The position numbers and the translations under genes were made by a program. A model generated the notes under the pieces. That model had not been told where the DNA came from and made no database searches. It was given only the letters and a program-made list of their open reading frames with translations. Below, in pieces: positions 39,694 through 48,194 of a stretch of 64,000 nucleotides of DNA (the first letter of the stretch is position 1; the number at the start of each line of letters is the position of its first letter). The stretch is taken from the NCBI GenBank assembly GCA_964291465.2, contig OZ219942.1:186001-250000 (forward strand), read 5' to 3'. The DNA is from JAGWBJ01 sp964291465 (GTDB taxonomy: Bacteria; Chloroflexota; Dehalococcoidia; Lucifugimonadales; JAGWBF01).

Positions 39694-41292
39694 CTATGGG
39701 TCGATGAGGACGCCGGGGTTCAGGACGCCGCGGGGGTCCAGGGCCCGTTTGGCAGCCCGGAGGGCGGCCGCGAATGGCTCGGGCCTCTGCCGGTCGTACC
39801 AGGGCCGGTGGAGGCGTCCCACGGCGTGGTGGTGGGTGATGGTACCCCCACCGTCCATGATGGCCTCGGACGCGGCGTGCTTGATCTCGGCGTGCTGGTC
39901 CAGCCATGAGCCCGGCTTCGGCGGGCCCTCGAAGGAGTAGTAGGGCGCCGGGCCGTCGGTGTAGACGTGGGTGAAACGGCAGCTGACGGTCCCGCCCCCG
40001 CACACCTCCTCCAGGGCCTTCGTCACCCGGGAGCGCACCTGTGCGTCGAACTCGGGCCACCGGTCCCACGTTATGGCCGTCTCGAAGGTGCCGACGACCA
40101 TTCCCAGGCCGGCCGCCATGCCCAGGTGGGTTGGGATGAAGGCGTTCCGCCAAGCCCCCACCACGCCTCCACGGCCCGTGGGCCGGCCGGTGCCGTCGGA
40201 GACCACGATGTCCGCGTCGTCCACGCTGCCCGAGCACTCCCTGGCGATGTCCACGGCGACGCTGATGGGCCACTCCTGGGGAATCTCGCCGGACTCGAAG
40301 CCTACGATCAGCAGCGCGGTCTTGCCGTCCAGCCCGGCGCTATTGCCCGCCAGGTCCGGGTCCAGCAGGCGCAGGTTGGCAGGCCACAGCTTGGTCTGGA
40401 CGATGCGCCGGGTGGCCTCGTAGCCCCGCTCCCAGGAGGGGAAGGCGACCCCCGCGGTGGCCCGGTACCTGGGACGCTCCTGGACCCTCATCCACGCCTC
40501 GGTGATGATCCCCAGGATGCCCTCGCTGCCCAGGGCCAGGCGGTCGGGGCTGGGACCGGCTCCGCTGCCCGGCAGGCGCCTGGACTCCCACCAGCCCGCG
40601 GGGGTGAGCATCCGGACCGACTCCACCATGTCGTCGATGTGAGTGTCCTTGGTGGCGTAGTGGCCCCCGGAGCGGGTGGCTATCCAGCCGCCAAGGGTGG
40701 AGGCGGTGAAGCTCTGGGGAAAGTGGCGAAGGGTGAGGCCGTGGGGCCGTAGCTGGTCCTCCAGGGCCGGGCCGTACGCCCCCGCCTGGATGCGGGCCGC
40801 CATGGACACGCGGTCGACCTCCAGGACCCGGTCGAAGGCGTCCATGTCGATGGAGACGATGCCATCGTACCCCTCGGGGGGCGTGACGCCGTCCACGACG
40901 GAGGAGCCGCCGCCGTAAGGGACGACGGCGTAGCCGCCCCTGGAGCACCAGTCCAGCACCGCCTCCAGCTCCTGCTCGGAGCGCGGATGGGCCACCACGT
41001 CGGGCGGGTTGGGGAACCGTCCCAGGAGGGCCTGCTCCCTGTAGCCGCCGTGGGAATGGAGCGCCCGCTCGTAGGTGTCCTGGAAGCAGAACCCGGCGAT
41101 GGCGTCGGGCGGGGCTACCCGGGGCGGCCTGAGCCGCATGTCCTCCAGCCGGGGCTTGGGCGGCGGCTGCACGTCGACGCCAAGCCTGGCCGACATCTCG
41201 CGGGCGTGGGCGCGGCGCTGCTCCTCCGTGGGCTCCTCGGACTCGTACCCGTACATCCAGACGCTGCGCCGGGGTTTCTCTACTGTCTGCAT
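39694..41292 (-). CDS. FAD-linked oxidase (FAD_binding_4; alkyl-DHAP synthase-like)
   Basis: A 532-aa VAO/PCMH-family flavoprotein. PFGGGSSV-like VVPYGGGSSVVDGVTP (about 138-153) and GPALEDQLRPHGLTLRHFPQS are the FAD pyrophosphate region; LGGWIATRSGGHYATKDTHIDDMV follows. The C-terminal FTHVYTDGPAPYYSFE and ITHHHAVGRLHRPW match alkyl-dihydroxyacetonephosphate synthase and related lactate/glycolate oxidases. The N-terminal 50 residues are an extra segment. ATG at 41292 is chosen for GAGGAG seven bases upstream, not the longer frame from 41355. Function: oxidation of a hydroxy acid, or ether-lipid synthesis; the latter would suit an organism with unusual lipids. Confidence 0.82.
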   Translation of the reverse strand: MQTVEKPRRSVWMYGYESEEPTEEQRRAHAREMSARLGVDVQPPPKPRLEDMRLRPPRVAPPDAIAGFCFQDTYERALHSHGGYREQALLGRFPNPPDVVAHPRSEQELEAVLDWCSRGGYAVVPYGGGSSVVDGVTPPEGYDGIVSIDMDAFDRVLEVDRVSMAARIQAGAYGPALEDQLRPHGLTLRHFPQSFTASTLGGWIATRSGGHYATKDTHIDDMVESVRMLTPAGWWESRRLPGSGAGPSPDRLALGSEGILGIITEAWMRVQERPRYRATAGVAFPSWERGYEATRRIVQTKLWPANLRLLDPDLAGNSAGLDGKTALLIVGFESGEIPQEWPISVAVDIARECSGSVDDADIVVSDGTGRPTGRGGVVGAWRNAFIPTHLGMAAGLGMVVGTFETAITWDRWPEFDAQVRSRVTKALEEVCGGGTVSCRFTHVYTDGPAPYYSFEGPPKPGSWLDQHAEIKHAASEAIMDGGGTITHHHAVGRLHRPWYDRQRPEPFAAALRAAKRALDPRGVLNPGVLIDP

Positions 41293-41361
41293 CCCGCGGC
41301 TCCTCGAATCATGCATCGCGGGCGGATTATACGGCATTCCCTCTCCACGGGCCATCCGTGG

Positions 41362-41961
41362 CTAGCCGCCCACGCCGAAGAACTCCATCACGCTGTCTAC
41401 GCTGAAGGCACAGGCATAGGCCACCATGAGGAACTTCAGGAAGGTCCCCACCCATATCCACGCCAGGAACCACTTGACCGGGTATCGGAGGACTCCGGCG
41501 GATATCCCGGCAAGGTCGAATATCGGGTTGGGAAGGACGGACAGAAGGAAGATGACCAGCCAGCCCCTGCGCTTCATCCAGCCCTCTATGCGCTGGTATA
41601 TCCTCCCCTTGCCGGCTATCCCGCTCCCGCTGTAGCCCAGCATATAGCCGGTGAGCTCCCCCACGGTGCCGGCGGAGCCGGCCACCAGGGCCACCGTAAG
41701 CGGGTCGAGCTGCCATCCCCCGGCACAGACCGAGGCCATGCCTGGGACGGGTATGACCATCCCGGCGCTGGCGAAGAAGGACAACGCGGCTATGGCGGGA
41801 TAGCCGACCCGGTCCATGTCCAGGAAGTCCTTCAGCAGGAAGACCGCGACGACTATCCCAATGACCACCACGAGGGCCGCCAGGCGCAGCGCCGTGCCCG
41901 CGCCCGGCCGTTTGCAGCCGGCGGAGGCCGTGGTGCCCATGCCCGACGTTCCATCCGTCAC
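41362..41961 (-). CDS. VTT (DedA/TVP38-like) membrane protein
   Basis: A 199-aa integral membrane protein of the VTT family. After a 25-residue soluble N-terminus come five to six hydrophobic segments. The VTT core is visible as FFASAGMVIPVPG, GSAGTVGELTGYMLGYSG and LLSVLPNPIFDLAGISAGVLRYP, with the conserved Pro and Asp residues. DedA/VTT proteins are thought to flip or scramble lipids such as undecaprenyl phosphate or phosphatidylethanolamine. It lies 69 bp upstream of the FAD-linked oxidase on the same strand and could share its transcript. Confidence 0.85.
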   Translation of the reverse strand: MTDGTSGMGTTASAGCKRPGAGTALRLAALVVVIGIVVAVFLLKDFLDMDRVGYPAIAALSFFASAGMVIPVPGMASVCAGGWQLDPLTVALVAGSAGTVGELTGYMLGYSGSGIAGKGRIYQRIEGWMKRRGWLVIFLLSVLPNPIFDLAGISAGVLRYPVKWFLAWIWVGTFLKFLMVAYACAFSVDSVMEFFGVGG

Positions 41962-42086
41962 GAGTGCGATTCTACCATCTCCGGCAGTTTCGGTTGGGGA
42001 GCACGGGCGGTGGCCGGGGCACGGGGGCCTCGGATGGGCATGGCGGGGTTCCCAAGGGCCGTCGGAGACGGCCGGTAAAACGAGCA

Positions 42087-42107
42087 GGCCCCGCTAATGG
42101 CGGGGCC
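42087..42107 (-). terminator. Rho-independent terminator of cassette B
   Basis: GGCCCCGC and its complement with a TAATG loop form an 8-bp stem; on the minus strand it is followed within ten bases by a TTTT run. It lies 32 bp after the DUF1501 stop. Confidence 0.65.
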
Positions 42108-42138
42108 CCTCTGGGTTGGGCTTCCGGCTTCGGGGGAG

Positions 42139-43278
42139 CTAGACGGGGTCCTGGACGAAGTCCATCTGCTCGAACCCGCCCCTCACTATGGGCACCGGGT
42201 CCAGCCCCAGCCAGGCGTCCAGTATGGTGGAGTAGGTGGACCGGAAGTCGTTGTTGAAGTGGAGGTCGCCCTCCAGGTGGTCCCGCTCCTTCAGGGATGG
42301 GTACTCTCCGTACAACCCGCCCTTTATGCCGCCGCCTATTACGAAGGCGCTGCCGCCGGAGCCATGGTCGGTGCCGGTCCCGTTGTCCTGGATACGCCGG
42401 CCGAACTCGGACCAGACCAGGATGAGGGTGTCGTTCTCGCGGCCGTGCTCCTTCAGGTCGTCCCAAAAGTCGCTGACGGCGCTGGAGACGTCCTGCCACA
42501 GCCGGGCGTGGGCCAGGGTCTCGGCGCTGTGGGTGTCGAAGCTGCCGTGCTGGGCGTAGTAGACCCTGGTGCCCAGGTCGGCGAACATCACCTGGGCCAC
42601 GCCTCGCAGGCTCTGGGCCAGGGGGGTGTCCGCGTACTCGACGCTGGACTTGTAGAGCCCCGGCGCGGTCCTGAGGATGTCCGCTCCCTTGAGGGCGTCG
42701 CTGCCGCTCTGGCTCAGGGCCTGGGCCAGCACGTCTTTGCCGCCGTCGGGCCCATAGATGCGGCGGAAGGCCTCCAGGGACCTCTCGCGCACCACCTGGT
42801 CCACCACGTCGGGCAGGAGGCCGTAGGTCTCCAGGCTCCCCACCGAGGCCACGGGGACGCCCTTGCCCACCAGGGCCCTGGGCAAGCCCCTGCCGAAGTT
42901 CACGCCGGTCAGCACGTTCTCCGCCGCGGGGTCCAGGTCCCGGATGGCGCCGGCCAGCCACCCCTCGGGCACCACCTGCTCCGGCTCCGCCGTGTACCAT
43001 ATGTCCCGGGCCCGGAAGTGGGAACGGCTGGGGTTGGCGTACCCGATGCCGTTGACGATGGCCATGTTCCCGTCGTTCCACAGGTCCATCAGGGGCGCCA
43101 TGTTGGGGTTCAGACCCAGGTCCTGGTCTATCTTCAGCACCTGGTCCTGGGGTATGCCCACGCCTGACCGGTAGTCGTAGTACAGGCCGTCGTTGTAGGG
43201 TATTACCGTGTTCAGGGCGTCGTTGCCCCCGGCCAGCTCTATCACCACCAGGCTGCGGTCCCTCGCGTTCGTGCTCAT
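42139..43278 (-). CDS. DUF1501 family protein, cassette B
   Basis: A 379-aa paralogue of the protein at 5046-6170. It shares the blocks GGNDALNTVIPY, NGIGYANPSRSHFRA, ENVLTGVNFGRGLPRA, GVPVASVGSLETYGL, SEFGRRIQDNGTGTDHG and the C-terminal STILDAWLGL. As with its paralogue there is no twin-arginine signal. Here it is the last gene of the unit; its ATG overlaps the NHL stop by four bases (ATGA), a tight translational coupling that argues for a stoichiometric complex of the NHL and DUF1501 proteins. A terminator follows. Confidence 0.9.
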   Translation of the reverse strand: MSTNARDRSLVVIELAGGNDALNTVIPYNDGLYYDYRSGVGIPQDQVLKIDQDLGLNPNMAPLMDLWNDGNMAIVNGIGYANPSRSHFRARDIWYTAEPEQVVPEGWLAGAIRDLDPAAENVLTGVNFGRGLPRALVGKGVPVASVGSLETYGLLPDVVDQVVRERSLEAFRRIYGPDGGKDVLAQALSQSGSDALKGADILRTAPGLYKSSVEYADTPLAQSLRGVAQVMFADLGTRVYYAQHGSFDTHSAETLAHARLWQDVSSAVSDFWDDLKEHGRENDTLILVWSEFGRRIQDNGTGTDHGSGGSAFVIGGGIKGGLYGEYPSLKERDHLEGDLHFNNDFRSTYSTILDAWLGLDPVPIVRGGFEQMDFVQDPV

Positions 43279-44321
43279 ACGGCCTGTCCTTTCAGCTCAT
43301 GCCCCCGTTTGTACACCTGGATCCTGTGGCGGCTGGTCTCGGTTACGTACACCCTGCCCGCGGCGTCCAGGACCACCGACACCGGCGACCAGAACAGCTT
43401 CTCTATGTGGGACGACTCCTCATGGGGGTCGTCGTCTGGGAACTCCAGTTCCGGCTCCAGGTCGGCCCGGGCCCGCGCCTCCGCCTCCTCCACGTTCACC
43501 CTGAGGAAGTTGGCCGCCCATTCCGAGTGGGTCGCCTGGCCCCTCAGCTTGATCACGAACCCGCCCTCGGGGTCCAGCACCTGCACCCGCTCGTTCCCCC
43601 AGTCGGCCACGTACACGTACCCCTCGCCGTCCACCACGACGCTGGAGGGACGGTGGAACTGGCCGTCGCCCCTGCCGGACGCTCCGTAGCTCGCGCGGAA
43701 CTCCCCGTCCGCCGAGTACCTCTGGATACGGTCGTTCCCCCAATCGGCCACGTACACGTCGCCGTCGGGCGCCACCGTCACCCCCCAGGGCAGGCTCAGC
43801 TCCCCGGGGCCGTCGCCCTGGGCGCCGAAGCTCAGGAGGAACTCTCCCCCGGCGGTGAGCTTCTGTATCCTGTTGTTGTAGGTGTCCGACACGTACAGAT
43901 TGTCCTCGCCGTCGACGGCCAGGCTCGAAGGAGTGTCCAGCTCTCCCGGCCCGTCGCCCCGGCTACCCCAGCGATACAGGAAGGCGCCCGAGCGGTCGAA
44001 GCAGGAGACGTTGTGGAGGTGGATGTCGGAGAGGTAGACACGCCCGCCGCTGTCCACGGCGATGCCCGAGGGCCATATGAGCTGCCCCTCGCCCTCTCCG
44101 AAGGCGGCAAAGGTGCCGAAGTACTCGCTCTCGGCGTTGAGGACGGTGACCCGCACGCCCCGGCCGACGGTGGTGGGGGAGCGGCTGACGGTGTAGATGC
44201 GCCCGTCGGGGGAGATGGCGGTGTCGATGGGATAGTAGAACCCCTTCCCCTCCATGGTGGTCATGCCCAGGGTGAGGTCATACTCCAGGAAGCTCTGCCG
44301 TGCCGTGGAAGCGCCTGCCAT
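43275..44321 (-). CDS. NHL-repeat beta-propeller protein, cassette B
   Basis: A 348-aa NHL propeller related to 7672-8688, with about six repeats (VYVADWGNDRIQRY, VYVADWGNERVQVL and similar) and the same C-terminal tail: LRGQAT, an acidic linker rich in Glu and Asp, KLFWSPVSV and VTETSRHRIQVY. ATG at 44321 with AGGAGGAG just upstream. It stands between DUF1800 (11 bp upstream) and DUF1501 (4-bp overlap), whereas in cassette A it comes last. No signal peptide or membrane helix. Confidence 0.88.
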   Translation of the reverse strand: MAGASTARQSFLEYDLTLGMTTMEGKGFYYPIDTAISPDGRIYTVSRSPTTVGRGVRVTVLNAESEYFGTFAAFGEGEGQLIWPSGIAVDSGGRVYLSDIHLHNVSCFDRSGAFLYRWGSRGDGPGELDTPSSLAVDGEDNLYVSDTYNNRIQKLTAGGEFLLSFGAQGDGPGELSLPWGVTVAPDGDVYVADWGNDRIQRYSADGEFRASYGASGRGDGQFHRPSSVVVDGEGYVYVADWGNERVQVLDPEGGFVIKLRGQATHSEWAANFLRVNVEEAEARARADLEPELEFPDDDPHEESSHIEKLFWSPVSVVLDAAGRVYVTETSRHRIQVYKRGHELKGQAV

Positions 44322-44332
44322 CGGGACTCCTC

Positions 44333-45748
44333 CTACAGCCTCTGGAACTCGTGGGTCGAGGCCACCATCCTCAGGACTCCCCCGACCCGCTGGCGGACGT
44401 CCCCTGCAGCCCCGGGACCGGCCGCCGAGGCGAAATCGACCAGCGCCTCCCGAGTATCGTCGGACACGTCCAGCGCTCCCATGGCGTCGAGACACGCCTC
44501 CACCAGGCCCGCGGGGGACAGGCCGTCCCCGCCAGCCGAGACGACCCGGTCGATCATGTCGCGCACGCCGGGCATCCGCCCGTCGCCTATCTGCTGGGCC
44601 GCGAAGTTCACCCGCTCCACCAGGGTGCCCGTGTCTATCCACTCGGTCCCCTGGTGCCAGCCCTCCACGCTGGGCGGGTTGTTCAGCCACTGGCCCATGA
44701 ACATGGTCTGGAAGAACCTCTCCTCCAGCTCCCGCTTGGGCCTGTCCAGCTCCCCGGTCAGCCGCAGCACCCCCGCCACCAGCTCCACGGGGCTCTTGGC
44801 CTTGGCGTACCAGCAGCTCCGGGACCGGAAGAAGTCGGAGTTGAACAGCACCCGCAGCATGGCCCGGATGTCGTAGCCGTTGTCGAAATATGCCCGGGAC
44901 AGCACCTCGATGGCCTCCGGGTCCGCCGGCGGGGTGTAGGGCCACTGGGGCACCGATGGCTCGTCGGCCACGAAGAAGTGATACATGTGGCGGGAGATGA
45001 ACCGGGCGGTAGCCTCCTGCCTGCAGATGATGTCCACCACGTCCTCTCCGTTGAACCGGCCCCGCTCGCCCAGGAACTCCTTCTCTCCGTCGTCATGGTC
45101 CTCGGGGTCGTACCGGAACCGCCAGGAGATGCGCCCGTAGGGCCAGTCGGAGTCTCTCTGGGAGCGCAGCTCCATGTACTCGCGGTTGTGGATGGTCCAC
45201 CCGGTGAAGGCCCGGGCGCACTCCTTGATGTCCCGCTCGGTGTAGTTGCCCACGCCCATGGAGAAGAGCTCCAGGAGCTCCCTGCCGTAGTTCTCGTTGA
45301 TGGACCCCTTGTGGTTGTCCTGGTTGTCCAGCCAGATGATCATGGCCGGGTCCTTGGAGAGCTCCACCAGCAGGGTCCGGAAGTCGCCCAGACCGTGCCG
45401 CCTGAACATCCGTATCTGGTCGGACAGGGCCTTGCCGTGGATCACCTTGGGGTAGCCCGTGGCGAAGATGCCGTGCCAGAAGAGGGAGACCTTCTCCCGC
45501 AGGGGAGTCGTGGAGGTGGCCATGCGGTACAGCCAGTTCCCCCCGTTGCCCTGGGGCCCCATCATGCTGCAGAACTCGGGGTGGAAGCGGCGGATGAGGT
45601 CGTCGCCCATCCTCTGCTCGTTGCTGGGGTGGAGCAGCTCCTCCACGGTGGCCTCGTACCCCTGGACAGTGCAGGCGTCCAACTGCTCCCGGGTGGCCCC
45701 GAAGCCGGCCCGGCGCATCAGGTGCGCCATCAGCTCAACCTGGCTCAT
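44333..45748 (-). CDS. DUF1800 family protein, cassette B
   Basis: A 471-aa paralogue of 6222-7655. Shared blocks are AHLMRRAGFGATREQL, KVSLFWHGIFATGYPK, LSKDPAMIIWLDNQDNHKGS, NENYGRELLELFSMGVGNYTERDIKECARAFTGW and NPPSVEGWHQGTEWIDTGTLVERVNFA. It is the first gene of cassette B, with a good promoter 67-95 bp upstream of its ATG. No signal peptide. The high identity with cassette A across all three genes shows that the unit was duplicated as a whole and then rearranged. Confidence 0.9.
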   Translation of the reverse strand: MSQVELMAHLMRRAGFGATREQLDACTVQGYEATVEELLHPSNEQRMGDDLIRRFHPEFCSMMGPQGNGGNWLYRMATSTTPLREKVSLFWHGIFATGYPKVIHGKALSDQIRMFRRHGLGDFRTLLVELSKDPAMIIWLDNQDNHKGSINENYGRELLELFSMGVGNYTERDIKECARAFTGWTIHNREYMELRSQRDSDWPYGRISWRFRYDPEDHDDGEKEFLGERGRFNGEDVVDIICRQEATARFISRHMYHFFVADEPSVPQWPYTPPADPEAIEVLSRAYFDNGYDIRAMLRVLFNSDFFRSRSCWYAKAKSPVELVAGVLRLTGELDRPKRELEERFFQTMFMGQWLNNPPSVEGWHQGTEWIDTGTLVERVNFAAQQIGDGRMPGVRDMIDRVVSAGGDGLSPAGLVEACLDAMGALDVSDDTREALVDFASAAGPGAAGDVRQRVGGVLRMVASTHEFQRL

Positions 45749-45814
45749 CGCCCCACGCCCCTTCCATGTGCGCGGCCGCCGGTCCCAGCGCCGCGCCTCC
45801 TCATTTCACAAACC

Positions 45815-45843
45815 ATTCTATTAGTCTTGGGTATGACCGTCAA
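45815..45843 (-). promoter_or_regulatory. Promoter of cassette B
   Basis: Minus strand TTGACG (45838-45843), 17 bp, TAGAAT (45815-45820). Both boxes have one mismatch and spacing is ideal. Confidence 0.65.
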
Positions 45844-45958
45844 TGCGATGGAGTATGGCCATCGGGCGCACCTTCGGGCCGGGCTCGGGGACGGGCGGCC
45901 TCGGGGCGGTGCGCCGTGGTACACTGTCCCACAGCCGCGACCGGGGCGTCCGGGCAAC

Positions 45959-46897
45959 ATGAGAGATCAAAAGGACCAGGTACAGCCTGCACCAGAACGG
46001 CCGACCCCCAGGCTGGCCCGCTCCCGCCGCCCGGTGGAGACGAGGGCCAACGACCTGGACGGCGCGTCCTGGACCAGGCACTCCATCAGCGTGTGGAGCG
46101 ACATCCACAAGAGCCCCGAGGAGCTCTCCCTGAAGCACCCCGCCATGTTCCCGGCCAGCCTGGCCGGACGCCTGATCCGGTGCTTCACCACCAAGGACGA
46201 CCGGACTGTTCTAGACCCCTTTGCCGGGGCGGGGTCGACGCTGCTGGCGGCAGAGGCCCTGGGGAAGACCGGGGTCGGCTTCGACGTCTCGGAGGAGTAC
46301 GTGGAGAAGGCGCGTCAGAGGCCGTCTCCACTCATGGATGCCTCCGGCCCGACGGACGCCGGGGAGGGGAAGGGAGAGCGCCGCATCTACCGTGCGGACG
46401 CCAACCACCTCCTCCGATACCTGGCGCCCGAGAGCGTGGACCTGGTGGTCACGTCGCCGCCTTACTGGAATATTCTGCTACAGAAGCGCACGGCGGACCA
46501 CAAGGAGGTCCGGCACTACGGGGACTCTGAGAGGGACCTAGGGAAGATCGACGACTACGACGAGTTCCTGGACGCCCTGGCGGAGGTCTTCGACAAGGTG
46601 TACGCGGCGCTAAAGCCCGGCAAGTACTGCTGCGCCGTGGTGATGGACATCCGAAAGAGGGACAGGTTCTATCCGCTGCACTCGGACCTGGCCCGCCGCA
46701 TGGAGGAGGTCGGGTTCATCTTCGACGACATCATCATCTGGGACAGGGGGCACGAGTACAACAACCTGCGGCCCCTGGGATACCCCGCGGTCTTCCGCGT
46801 CAACAAGGTGCACGAGTACATTCTCATATTCCGGAAGCCCAAGCTCATATTCCGGAAGCCCAAGGACGGGGCGCGGAGCCCGGCGGCCCGGGGGTGA
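45959..46897 (+). CDS. Orphan site-specific DNA methyltransferase (N4-cytosine or N6-adenine)
   Basis: A 312-aa Rossmann methyltransferase. Motif I, which binds S-adenosylmethionine, is DPFAGAGSTLLAA (86-98), preceded by the HPAMFPASLAGRLI block; the catalytic motif IV is TSPPYW (165-170). Motif I precedes motif IV, the reverse of the common beta-class order, as in the TRM11-like group of DNA/RNA methylases. SPPY suggests N4-cytosine as much as N6-adenine. No restriction gene adjoins it, so it may be an orphan regulator of methylation. The C-terminus contains a 21-bp tandem duplication that repeats seven residues (LIFRKPK). It is convergent with the amidohydrolase gene. Confidence 0.85.
   Translation: MRDQKDQVQPAPERPTPRLARSRRPVETRANDLDGASWTRHSISVWSDIHKSPEELSLKHPAMFPASLAGRLIRCFTTKDDRTVLDPFAGAGSTLLAAEALGKTGVGFDVSEEYVEKARQRPSPLMDASGPTDAGEGKGERRIYRADANHLLRYLAPESVDLVVTSPPYWNILLQKRTADHKEVRHYGDSERDLGKIDDYDEFLDALAEVFDKVYAALKPGKYCCAVVMDIRKRDRFYPLHSDLARRMEEVGFIFDDIIIWDRGHEYNNLRPLGYPAVFRVNKVHEYILIFRKPKLIFRKPKDGARSPAARG
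46823..46864 (+). repeat. Perfect 21-bp tandem duplication inside the methyltransferase gene
   Basis: Two identical 21-bp copies (46823-46843, 46844-46864) add seven residues near the C-terminus without a frameshift. Their identity points to a recent slippage event. Confidence 0.9.
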
Positions 46898-46922
46898 GGC
46901 CCACCCGGCGGACAAAGGGAGG

Positions 46923-48185
46923 CTAAGTTACCACGCTGCCGCCCTGGAACACGGCGAGGACATCGCGAATAGCCGCGATGTCCTGTGCCGGGTTTCCGTC
47001 GACCACCAGGATGTCAGCCTCTTTGCCCCTCTCCAAGGTCCCCACGACATCCGACACGCCGATGGCCTTCGAGGCGTCCCTGGTGCTCGCGAGAATGGCC
47101 CTCATGGGTGTGAAACCGGCGAGCACCAGGCACTCGAGCTCGTACCCAAAGCCTCCAAAGGGATACCAGCTGAACCCGGAGTCGGTACCCGGGATCAACG
47201 GGACTCCCATCTCGCCAAGGCGTCGTGCGTCTTCCAGCTGGAGCTCCTGGCTGCGTTTCGCGGCCTCCAGGTCCAGATTTGCTTTACGGGAGAGGTCCGT
47301 TCCACTTGCCCTAGTGCTTTCCGCAATCTTCGATAGGTTCCGGACCGTTTCACGGGCGGTGTGAAGAGTGGAATTGACCAACGTTCCCTGTCTTGCTATC
47401 CGGTCCGCGACCTCCGGGCGGAAGTTGAAGGACCCGTCCTCTTCCCTGAACCAGACATGAATAATCATGTCGACGCCGGCTTCCAGGGAGTTTACGATAC
47501 CGGCGGTGCAACGGCAGTGGGCGCCGACCAGCTTGCCGAGCTTGTGGGCTTCGTCACAGATGGCCCTGAGCTCCTCGACGGTGTAGGAGGCGCGGAAGGG
47601 GAGGCTGCTGCGCGTACTCCCGCCGGTGGCCGGCACCTTGATCCAGTCCGCGCCTCTCTTGACGAGATTGCGGACGGCGGCCCTCACAGCATCGGGACCA
47701 TCCGCCTCGGCGCCCATTTGCCACATGTGGCCACCGGTGATTGTAACCGGATTGCCGCATAGCACCAGCCGCGGCCCCTTGCTCAGCCCCAGCGCGATGC
47801 CCTCGCGAAGGGAGAAGGTCGTGTCGTGCTTGGCCCCGGTCTCCCGTGCGGTGGTGACGCCCGATTTCAGGTGGATGGCCGCCGTGCTGAGGGACCGCAT
47901 CAGCAGGACGTCGTCGGACATGGCCATGACGTCGTCGGTCAGCGTCCCGTCGCCCAGGTAGTTGAAGTGGCAGTGGACGTCGATCAGCCCCGGCATCAGG
48001 GTACCCGTGGGATAGTCGTAGACGTCCACGGGCGCGCCCTCGGGGGCCGAGACGGCCTGGACCCTGCCCACCTGGGCTATTCGTGAGCCCTCGACCAGCA
48101 CGGCGCCGTTGTCCATGGGCCGGCCCGCCACGCCGTCGATGGCGTACCGCGCCTTGATGAGCTTGTACGATGTCTGGGTTGTCAT
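46923..48185 (-). CDS. Metal-dependent amidohydrolase
   Basis: A 420-aa amidohydrolase-superfamily TIM barrel. The first metal motif is DVHCHF (His71, His73), the bridging Lys is K183 in DWIKVPATGGS, a later His follows in LVGAHCRC, and the catalytic Asp is in IPGTDSGF. The C-terminal GTLERGKEADILVVDGNP is the composite beta-sandwich end of imidazolonepropionase- and prolidase-like members. It hydrolyses a cyclic amide or an N-acyl bond. It is the third gene of a minus-strand unit with two deacetylase-like genes (9-bp and 33-bp gaps), which suggests successive hydrolysis of one amide substrate. Confidence 0.88.
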   Translation of the reverse strand: MTTQTSYKLIKARYAIDGVAGRPMDNGAVLVEGSRIAQVGRVQAVSAPEGAPVDVYDYPTGTLMPGLIDVHCHFNYLGDGTLTDDVMAMSDDVLLMRSLSTAAIHLKSGVTTARETGAKHDTTFSLREGIALGLSKGPRLVLCGNPVTITGGHMWQMGAEADGPDAVRAAVRNLVKRGADWIKVPATGGSTRSSLPFRASYTVEELRAICDEAHKLGKLVGAHCRCTAGIVNSLEAGVDMIIHVWFREEDGSFNFRPEVADRIARQGTLVNSTLHTARETVRNLSKIAESTRASGTDLSRKANLDLEAAKRSQELQLEDARRLGEMGVPLIPGTDSGFSWYPFGGFGYELECLVLAGFTPMRAILASTRDASKAIGVSDVVGTLERGKEADILVVDGNPAQDIAAIRDVLAVFQGGSVVT

Positions 48186-48194
48186 GGCCGCCTA

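Noticed and set aside
44300..45958. Upstream extension of the DNA methyltransferase frame to 865 aa
   Set aside because: It is antisense to the cassette B DUF1800 gene; the methyltransferase begins at 45959 just before its conserved region.
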